A DNA stretch of 64,000 bases, from assembly GCA_004380135.1 (NCBI GenBank), contig QXCR01000065.1, positions 62,001 to 126,000 of the forward strand, in the 5' to 3' direction. Below, piece by piece: positions 55,760 through 64,000 of the stretch. The DNA is from Stemphylium vesicarium. Its lineage: Eukaryota; Ascomycota; Dothideomycetes; Pleosporales; Pleosporaceae. A program made the position numbers and the translations under genes. Each line of letters opens with the position of its first letter. The first letter of the stretch is position 1. The notes beneath the pieces were generated by a model. That model was not told where the DNA came from and did no database searches. It was given only the letters and a program-made list of their open reading frames with translations.

Positions 55760-56837
55760 ATGTTGATCACAACAAGTCCAACACCGCAAACAAGCCCCCT
55801 CCTAACCCTCCCTGGAGAACTCCGGAACCAAATCATAGATTACGCCTTCCACCGGCCCGCAGGCAGCGCACCGCCACCAACACGCACATCAGCCCTAGCC
55901 CTCGCATCAACATGTCGCCAACTGTACATTGAATACCACGCACTCGCCTGGTCAATAATAATCTTCCTCCTCCCCTGGAAAACCGCAGACGACCTCTTGC
56001 AAAAGTCAACCCGCAATCTGACACCGGACTCTGCGCGTTCAATAAAAAAGCTACAAATCCTGTTCCCGCCACACATCCCGGATCTGTACACCACGAATAC
56101 AAACCCCGCGGCGCGTCATCGCGTCCGCCATTTCCACTTCGGCGTCGCAGGTCTGAAGAACGTGCAGGAATTGTACTTTCGCTATCGGCCTGAACACTGT
56201 GAGAAGGAGGGGTCAGGGGGCCCGGGCCGCGAGTTGATTGTGCTTTTACTCTGGCGCTTGCTGTGGGAACATGATCTAGTCGGTTTGAAGAAGATTTGCT
56301 TTGTGCATGATGGCGCGCAGCCGTATATTTCGTTGACGCTGTTGCATGGTATGCTGGAGAACTTTAAGCCGCTGGGCGTGTCGAATAGGTGGAGGTTGAA
56401 GTCGGATTTGGAGCATGGTCGGTTGCTGTTCTTTGAGACGGCGGGGGAGAGGGTGGGGAGGCGGGTTGAGGTGCGTGTGGGGTATAGTTTTTGGGAGGCC
56501 GAGCGGTATGTGAATGTTTGTGAGGAGATTATTGAGGTACGTTGTTTTACGCTTTTGGGCCGACACTGGAGAAACGCTACAAATTGTGGGACGATGGGAT
56601 GAGCCGTTGTGTCTATCAGACTGGAAGCTGACTTTGGTGCAGGACAAGCATGCTGAAGTCATCATTGCTCGGCGTAGAGACTGCGCTTATGTGGATCCCG
56701 TACAAGATATGTCCGATGATGCACTGAGGCGCGAGGTGGGAAATCTCAACACTTTATTTCCGGTATCAGCGAGCGAAGATATGAGGCTGCAGCCATATGT
56801 CCAGGCTATACGTGACCGGTGCGGCCAAGGTAGATGA
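55760..56837 (+). CDS. F-box-like domain protein
   Basis: Exons 55760-56536 and 56643-56837 give 323 aa, in frame across a 106-nt intron. The N-terminus carries the short F-box-like signature typical of large families in Dothideomycetes (LLTLPGELRNQIIDYAF), followed by a conserved stretch with small residues and Cys (LALASTCRQLYIEY) where such proteins have the second helix. The remainder is an uncharacterised alpha/beta region with VRHFHFGVAGL and ELIVLLLWRLLWEHDLVGLKKI. F-box proteins hand targets to SCF ubiquitin ligases, but these fungal relatives are mostly unstudied, so a degradation role is inferred. The start is the first ATG after a run of stops. Confidence 0.75.
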
Positions 56838-58570
56838 AGACTCGGGCTTCCGTCGGCCTTTTCCGGGATAGGATGCATGTAGCTGCCATGGACTGGATGG
56901 GTCATGAGATCCATGAGACATTCCCATTACCCTTGAGTTGCAGTGTGCGTTTCAATGGCTCACGTGGCCAAGTGAGCGCATACCCATGTGCTGATGCTCC
57001 CCACCACATTCTCGAGCATCTGGAAGTCTTCCAGCTCCACGCCAGCCATATTCGTCAGCAGTCGCGTGGACACGAGTACCCACTGTATTCCTGAATCTCG
57101 TCCCCGTACACGCGTTGCTTTCAAGCCATCGCCACCCGCCCACGGACCCCACAGCGATGTCGGCACGGCCTTGACCCGCTCAGAAAGATCTCTGCGACCG
57201 GCTGACTATTATGTTCGCTTCTCACGTGGCGAAGCATGGTGAAGATCTCGTGGGATTCAGCGCGGGCGACCCGTGTTGACGACGCCATCAACCCTATGGA
57301 AATTGCACGGTCGTATCCGGTCTCTCGGCGTAGACCCATGCTGGGCGTCTCCCAAGCCCAGGGTACGCTTCACACCCTCGTTGAACTAGGCTGGGGACTA
57401 CGAATAGAGTCGGGAAACGCTTATGGCGGGAAGGAAGGATCGGGACGATATGGGAAGGATTCAGATGGTCAAGGTTGCGAGGTGGTGTCAAGAAGCCAAG
57501 TGGCAAGTTCTAAAATGAGCAATAGGACGGTAGCAGGCCCAGTAAGAGGCTTGTTGTGGCTCTTCCGTAGCGTGAGTATGGTCACTAGTTCGATTGTACC
57601 CTCTCTTGTCATTCATGGAGTTCGTGCTGTGGCTTCCTAACCGGTGAAGGCAGCCCTATTGTTGGGGGTGTGGACGATTTGCCTGTTCTTGATCGTCAGT
57701 CACCATCCGTGAGGCTTACGTGCTGTTCGGCGACGCTGGTAGCTTCGATTCCATCGACTTTTCGGTAGCTTAGCGGTCTCGTGCCCGGAACTCAGCCACA
57801 TAGAGTCATGGTATGGACATTGTGGAGCCTCTAAGCCCACCGACCATCAAGGCCCCGGTTCTACACGCTGTGTAACGGGACGATAACGCTTCCAGGACAT
57901 ACATGCCCCTGAAAAAACTCGATTTTACACCGCACTACCATCATTGCCCTGGCCGTTGGGGGTAGGGCAGAAACTTTGGCGAGTTTTGTTGGTTTGGTGG
58001 CTCCTTTCCGAGCCCCCGTAAAATCTGGTAACCAATGGTACTTCTTTTTATGCGGGTTCGTATTGAAAGTCAGCCTATGCAGTCGGTACACTGGCTTTGA
58101 GATAGGTGGTGGGCTCGAGGCTGATGAAAGAGAAGGAGCATCATGTCGCGAGGTGGGGCGTTGTTGGCTGCGAAGTCATCATCCGCGCCGTAATTGTGTA
58201 GCTTCACGAAGCTAAAGAGCGGAAGTAGTCACCGCAGCATCCAGATATCCAATCATCTGGTCTAGTAGCTATCAATGACGTTGCATTTTGCGGGAAGGAT
58301 CTTGTTGATCATGGTCAAGCGTGCGGGCCGTAAGTGGGATCAACTTCGTGTTGGAAAGCCAAATCTCTAAACCAATAAGAGGGAACGCGACCGAGTAAGC
58401 AATCTATTCTTCATGCGCTCCGGTAGTGCTCGAACCGCAACATGTGCGGTACATTGTAGTCGGAGAAACGGATGTGTGGCCCGGGATAGCTCGAACAAGA
58501 CCAATCACTACCAGGCCTATGGTTTCTGAACACAGCCGTTCGGTAAGTGTTCAACTAGCCTTAGTTCGAT

Positions 58571-58878
58571 GTGAGCATATACACGGCGGTGCAAATCTCA
58601 GGCAGCCTTTTTCCCATAGCTCAATGTTCCTGCATGGGTGCAGCAATGCCCGTGCCTGAGTATGACACGAATGTAAGCTTGCAGTACCTGCGGCAGAACA
58701 TCGTAATGTCGATAGGAAATGCACCACAAGATGTACTGCCCGAGCTAGTCACGCAAGAAGATGCGATAGCGTAAGGACAAGGGACGAGAGCAAGGCAACA
58801 CCGAAGACTTGGAAGAGATGCCGCAGACCCCTACAGTCGCGCCGGTACCGCCCGCTGAAGATGAATCAACCTCGTCGT
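58571..58878 (+). pseudogene. Possible relic of an unidentified gene
   Basis: One frame reads PVPEYDTNVSLQYLRQNIVM and continues to QEDAIA, then stops at 58772. One base later in another frame the text runs on as DKGREQGNTEDLEEMPQTP and ends SSFSWA at a TAG. A single extra base near 58772 would join the two. The composition is protein-like, with an acidic, proline-containing tail, but I recognise no family and no intact start. Chance cannot be excluded. Confidence 0.3.
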
Positions 58879-59650
58879 TCTCCTGGGCCTAGCTCTTTTC
58901 GGTCGAGTTGCCGAGCTACGTACAGGTGTTATTCACAACAGGGCCGTGCACCATCTGACAAGCGCCGTGGCGTTTATGATGCTGCAGGATAGGTTACATT
59001 GCAGCTCCGCTCCAAGACTGTCGTCCGACGCGTGAGTTATGGAACGGTCCGTCAATATGTAGTCTTCGGGAGTGGTAGTATCAACGCGAGGGTGAACAGA
59101 TGCTAAACTGAGCGAGACAGCGTGACGCATGCTCATGTTCTTCGGGGTGCATTATGCGAGTGACAGAAAGCCTTCTATAGAAAGAAGCTTCCCCGAGAAC
59201 CCTGTTTTTCATGCAAGCACATGAAGCCACTAGTTGGCCCAACAGTGCTTCTAGTACTTTGACTTGCCGCCCCGGGCTACTTTTTCGTCTGCGAATGACA
59301 GAGCGGCCCACCCCTACAGGATTGCCTGTTCCCATGATGGCGGTTCTACCTGGGGTTTCATGATGCATACTCACCCTAGTAGCAGATGCAGAAACAGTGT
59401 CCAGGCACTATGCACCTGACCACGAGAACGGCAAGTGTATGCAGGGGTCGATGCGCGCTCTGGTACCTTACTTCAGGCATTCTCATCCCCACCGCCCATC
59501 TTCCAATGACTGTGTATGCCATAGCACATAATGTAACGGTATCTGTGCGCTACGGCCATGCTTGTGGAGTGGCAAATTGGGGACGAAGTCCGTTATGGAT
59601 TCGGGTGGCTCTTGTTGCACAGCCATTCGTTTTGACATGATCAGCGTCTG

Positions 59651-59679
59651 TGATACACCGGCTACCTAGCCGGTGATCA
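59651..59679. repeat. Near-perfect inverted repeat
   Basis: TGATACACCGGCTA and TAGCCGGTGATCA are arranged head to head around CC. The inner 9 bases of each arm pair perfectly, and the outer TGAT/ATCA also pair if one A is looped out. It could form a hairpin or bind a dimeric regulator; it lies about 620 bases past the stop of the Zn2Cys6 gene. Confidence 0.7.
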
Positions 59680-60297
59680 TAGCAGAAAGGATTCTCTTAT
59701 AATAAGATAGGAGTAGCGATGCAATTGGTGAGCAAAACATGCCAAGAGAGGGCTTTCTCGTAGTGTGGGTGGGATACGCAGTAGCGTTGTAATACTGGGC
59801 TTGCTATTGTGGCGCAATCCCGGCGTAGGCCACGAGGTAAGAAGGATCTGTGAGAGCAATCAACCTAGACCAATCTGATTATTGAAGTCGCTTTAGCCGT
59901 TTGAGCCGCGCTGATGGCAATGATAGGCGACTAATGTATTGGGCGCCGACAATCGGGTCATTTCGGCTGATACATTGTAGAGAACGCGGAAAAGATGGAC
60001 AAAGAAGGGCTTCTGGGCCAATTGAAGAGCGATCGAATAGTAGTCTGGTTCGTATTCTCTACCTTGTCGTCGCGTATGAGCCCTTACAGCTCGACTATGA
60101 TAGGAGACCTTTTAAGCTAGTAATTTCCATACAGCAGCTTGGCAAATACAATCGTTGCTTTTTTGCCAAGGCTCGTGATATGCAGAAAGACTTTGCGGTA
60201 GAAAAAAGAGCTTCGCGGCAAAAGGGTGACTTGCTCGTCTGCAGAATTTCTTCGGGTGTTGCCTCATGTTCTCAACGTATCGCCGAGTGTCTTGTAT

Positions 60298-61356
60298 CTA
60301 GAAGTTCTGGCACGGCGATGGGCCAAAGAAGAAAACATCTTCCCAGTCATATTGCATCTCTGGAGGAAATGGTATGAACGTTGTTGTGCTGAGTTCGGCA
60401 TGGGTTGGCGGACCTATCATCCAATCTGGCATTGGGTCCAGCGAGTAGTTCTCAGGTGAAAGCTGATTACCAGAGAAGGAGTACATATCATGGTATGAAA
60501 TTGACGTTTTCGGTATGTGTGGCTGTTCGAAAACGACGTGCGGCTGCAGATCCATGAACTGATACGACGGCACTGTCATTGCGACACTTGGTGCTTCCCA
60601 ATGGCCATTCGCGGAGGCGATGGGATCGAGCATGTGCTCAGTCGACGTTGACATTCCTTCGTACCACACCTGAGGCCATGGATTACACTCTGCGCTTTGG
60701 ACCGCAGACATTGGCTCTTGGAAGACGATAGGTTCAGGTGTGGACGGGGATAAAGGCCCGAGACTCGACAGGCTGCTCTCGGATATATTGTGCCCATAAT
60801 CGACCAGCTCATACTCGGGCGTGTGGTTATACAGGTAGCTCTTCTCAAATGTGTGTGGAGAATCTGAAGGGAGCGGACTGAGTGTCGGGATTCCAGAAAG
60901 TTCTAGGGCCTGTTGACCGGTCTGAGCGGAAGTGTTGTAGTCGTATGACAAGATGTGCGGGTTTCCCATTTCCTTAAAGGTTATCAGACTCTGGGGTGAG
61001 TTCGATCGGCCAAGGCGTTTGATGGCAGATTGGTATTTCTTCATGAATGTAGATGACTTCCGAATGTTTGAGCGGTGGCTGAGCTCAGAGGTGCGACGTG
61101 TCGACCTTGGCTCACATTTGATACCTTTAGCGATACAACGAGAGCACGAAGGCAACTACATTGTAAGTCAGTGTTCTAGTATTGAAGCACACAAGAGGAC
61201 GCTTACAGCTTTGTCACACTTAGTTTTAGCTTTGGCGCATGTAACACATGCTATTGCTCTCCTCGAGGGTATTCTGGCATATGGGTTTCGTGGCTGCGAT
61301 TCCACAGTTGTGTGGTGGGACAGGTCGTGTAGAGAATTGCAAGACCCGGGATCCAT
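60298..61356 (-). CDS. Zn(II)2Cys6 transcription factor
   Basis: Exons 61207-61356 and 60298-61155 (minus) give 335 aa. The binuclear zinc cluster is complete: C37-x2-C40-x6-C47-x6-C54-x2-C57-x6-C64 (ACVTCAKAKTKCDKALPSCSRCIAKGIKC). The intron falls inside the cluster between C47 and C54, a common place in such genes. A basic stretch follows (RSTRRTSELSHRSNIRKSS). The remainder is Ser/Pro/Tyr-rich and acidic in places, as in an activation domain, and no fungal-specific middle homology domain is visible. Such factors bind CGG triplets in paired arrangements and usually control one pathway, often a nearby one. No target cluster is in view. Confidence 0.88.
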
Positions 61357-63233
61357 TGTTTCTGAGCAAAAGCCAGTCAACACAAGACAGAGATTGGCTG
61401 ATAGTTGTCAAATACCATAAGTAGAGCGCTGACTGTATTGAAGAGGCTAGGAAGAAAACGTTGGGACCTTTGAACGGACTGGCAGACAGTTCCTGGTGGC
61501 ATCAAGGAGCGGAAATTGAGGTGATATACCAGTCCAAGTAGATCAGAGCTCGACTTGGTCATCCCCAAAGGCCGCGTCCAGTGGCTGACTGGCCAATTAT
61601 CAATGTGGATCAAGCTAGCGATAATCACAAGATTACGATCCTTAACGTTTGCATGAGGTCTCAGAGAGCGAATGTACCATCCTGATGCCGTGGAGGTGTC
61701 GTCTACGCTGCTGAGAGCCAAGCCAAACCCACGCGTCTAGACATGCCTTAGCCGGATGTCGTTCCTTAAAGTAGCCAGGATTTCACGCCACCACGGAAGT
61801 ACTCCAAGCGCGCAGGTGCGGTAAGCTATGATCAGGCGAGTGTATGGTAAAAGGTGGTGGTGTGGGTGCTGACAAGAACCGCATCGCTGGGTCTCGGCAA
61901 CTCCATGATGACATTCAGTCTGCGGAATATAGCATGGCTTAAGCCTCAAAAGCCATGGTGAAGATATGGTTGCTTGTATAAGAGTATCGTGTACACAGAC
62001 TTAGTATGGTATTACCTTGTTACTCCAGCAGCACTATGTGCTGGAGAAGAAACAGAAGCAAAACCATGTCGTGCGTAACCGATGAGAGAATGCAGAGTAG
62101 AATTGAGATGAACGAGATCAGAGGTGATGTCTGTCAAACATGGCGGGTTCTGTCAGCAACAAGGCTATCCAAGTGTAGACCGTTCTGCATGGCAACAGCA
62201 TTACGAATGGATGCAAGCAACTGACGCCGAAGGTTCAGTGAGTATACATCGCGGTACCTGGTTGGAGACCGCTTTTGCAAGCACATGTGGGGGAGTGAAC
62301 GGAGTGTGGACGGTGGCGCCTCATGGTGAGGTTCGCATTGTAAGACCCCTGCTTCGGAGCTGCATTGTGAGCGGGGTTGTCGTGGGCTGACTGTCCACCT
62401 TTTCGCAGATGTAGGGGTGACATGGGTAAAGGGCTGACGAATGCCTGGATGCGATGAAACAGCATGTCGATGAAGTGTTTGGCTGATGTTGGTCGGTGGA
62501 TGCAAACGCGTAACGTCAGGACAGCGTTGAAGAAGGTACGCGTGGGCATCTTCAAATATCCGAAGTTTCTCCGTCACCGACGCGAGCACTGAAGCCACAA
62601 ACTACCTTCCTACGCAGCTCATGAATAGGCAGGCTTATGAGTTCCTCCACAATCGGATTACACAATTGGGATATCTATCTTCGAATGCGGCACACTCATC
62701 GAGAGTAACCATGATATGAGACCTACCCGATGTGTGCGATCACCCCATCTCTCACCTCCTTTGATTCATTTGGTGGCCTTCCATCAATTTGCCATTTGCG
62801 TCGGAAGTACAGCTTGTAAAGTTCAGAGATCCATGACAACTAAGAGCTGTCTCACAGGGCTACCACGCCCATTCTTGCTCGGTATTGCACGTCGGGAACA
62901 CCAAAAGACCGCACCGACCAGCGAGGGGCCGGAACGCATGACTAGACGTCACGAAGTGAACATGATGAAGTATGGCTATAACTTAGTGCCATGGTAATAT
63001 TGTTGTCTGGGCGTCAACGGCCCATGGATTTAAAAACGTGAGGGCAAGGGGGAAGCTGAGACAAATCCCAAGGTTGAGATGGAGATGCACTAATACGCTT
63101 GTAGCTTAGTCGGTCGCGTATCTGCATCGCACCTGCAGCGTATCGTTTCCTGATTCTATGTATGTAACGACCAATCTAACCCCTTTCAAAACAACACCGT
63201 TACATATTTAGTCTTTGGGAAATTCTGTATAAC
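61357..63233. promoter_or_regulatory. Upstream region between the Zn2Cys6 and THI80-type genes
   Basis: The two flanking genes diverge, so the 1.9 kb must contain both promoters. Short frames on both strands show no domain. A tRNA-like A-box near 63105 lacks a matching B-box (see rejected items). Confidence 0.45.
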
Positions 63234-64000
63234 ATGAGCAAGCGTGAAAGCGAGGAGCTGTACCCGGGAAGGTTTCTTGCCGAAGAGGAGCACCCGGAAG
63301 CTTCCTCTACCCCACCAGATCTGCTCATCCTAAACCAGCCAATAGCGCACTTCACGGCATTCTCGCGCCTCTGGAAGCATACTGGCTACCGTATATGTGC
63401 CGATGGGGGCGCAAATAGGCTTTTTGATATGTTTCAGGGTGAGCTGGTAGAGCGACGTGAGCATTTTGTAAGTGAAGGTGAAGATTCGAGCCAGTGTACG
63501 CTTGCTGATAAGTGCAGCTACCCGACATGATCCATGGAGACCTTGACTCATTGCGCGATGATGTACGTGACTACTACCGTACCCAAGGCGTCTCCGTTTC
63601 ACGAGACGGCGACCAATACAGTACCGATTTTGGAAAGTGCATGCAGAGGATTTCCTCGCGGGTCTTTTTACCCGCTGTGAAAGATGTACTCGTCCTTGGC
63701 ACACTGGGAGGTCGCGTAGATCAAGGGCTTGGGCTATTGCATGAGATGATCAGAGAGGAGACTAAGCACCCCAACCTTCGCTTATGGCTCTTTTCTGAGT
63801 CCAGCCTGTCGCTCATTCTGCAGGGGACGGAAACAATGTTGAGAGGGCTACAAGAAAGTCGGGTCTTTACCGAAAACGTAGGGCTTGTCCCAATATATGG
63901 CCGGGCTGTTATATCAACGCAGGGACTGGAATGGGATGTAAAGGACTGGGACACACAGATGGGCGGACAGGTCAGCACAAGCAACCATGTTAAAGCGGAT
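63234..64000 (+). CDS. THI80: Thiamine pyrophosphokinase, 3' end outside window
   Basis: Exons 63234-63467 and 63518 to beyond 64000; 239 codons are visible. The enzyme transfers pyrophosphate from ATP to thiamine, giving the cofactor TPP. Motifs in order are ICADGGANRL (ATP/thiamine-site region), MIHGDLDSLRDD, QYSTDFGKCM and VLVLGTLGGRVDQ, the usual series for the family. The C-terminal thiamine-binding strands (about 80-100 residues in most relatives) are only partly present before the edge (VGLVPIYGRAVIS). The start is the first ATG after the upstream stop and gives a typical polar N-terminus. It diverges from the Zn2Cys6 gene. Confidence 0.95.

Larger units (their letters stand above)
56838..60297. 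other. 3.5 kb gene-poor region with a possible gene relic
   Basis: No complete gene is evident. A protein-like stretch spanning 58571-58878 with one probable frameshift is listed separately, as is an inverted repeat at 59651-59679. The rest contains short mixed frames with no domain and no obvious transposon ends. Confidence 0.45.

Noticed and set aside
63100..63170. tRNA-like segment with a good A-box (TAGCTTAGTCGG)
   Set aside because: No B-box of the GGTTCGAxxCC type follows at the proper distance, and acceptor arms do not pair.

Overview
The window is nuclear DNA from a filamentous ascomycete. The genes are intron-poor and carry 43-170 nt GT...AG introns, often with a TACTAAC-like branch site. 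They include class V/VII/VI chitin synthases, a NACHT-WD40 NLR-like relic, a Zn(II)2Cys6 regulator and an acid phosphatase, a combination typical of Pezizomycotina. Protein style (NLR wording, F-box-like protein, intron lengths) suggests Dothideomycetes, probably Pleosporales; that placement is an inference. Exon coordinates are my own splice calls, checked for reading-frame closure.

Layout. 1-3.9 kb: a decayed NLR-type gene (minus strand; alpha/beta hydrolase, NACHT, WD40) with three in-frame stops and at least three frameshifts, running off the left edge. 5.6-7.3 kb: a cytochrome P450. 8.3-11.9 kb: a Spo71/Mug56-like double-PH protein. 12.5-13.3 kb: a small GPI-anchored Ser/Thr-rich wall protein. 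14.0-17.8 kb: eIF2-alpha and a Yvc1-type vacuolar TRP channel. 18.4-20.6 kb: two proteins I cannot assign. 21.2-24.5 kb: eIF5B.

25-46 kb is the centrepiece. A class V chitin synthase with a full myosin-like motor (minus) and a class VII enzyme with a degenerate motor (plus) lie head to head across a 1.9 kb shared upstream region. They are followed by End3 (endocytosis/actin), a divergent pair with predicted mitochondrial leaders (Nudix ADP-ribose pyrophosphatase and L-2-hydroxyglutarate dehydrogenase-like), and a third chitin synthase that looks like class VI. Three chitin synthases plus an actin/endocytosis adaptor within 21 kb suggest a wall-building neighbourhood, although linkage alone does not prove joint function.

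46-64 kb is looser. It holds Upf2/Nmd2, a secreted histidine acid phosphatase, an F-box-like protein, about 3.5 kb of gene-poor DNA with one possible gene relic and an inverted repeat, a Zn2Cys6 regulator, and the first 239 codons of thiamine pyrophosphokinase, cut by the right edge. Housekeeping genes occupy the middle; decayed or accessory material sits at both ends. I found no tRNA, rRNA, CRISPR array or recognisable transposon.
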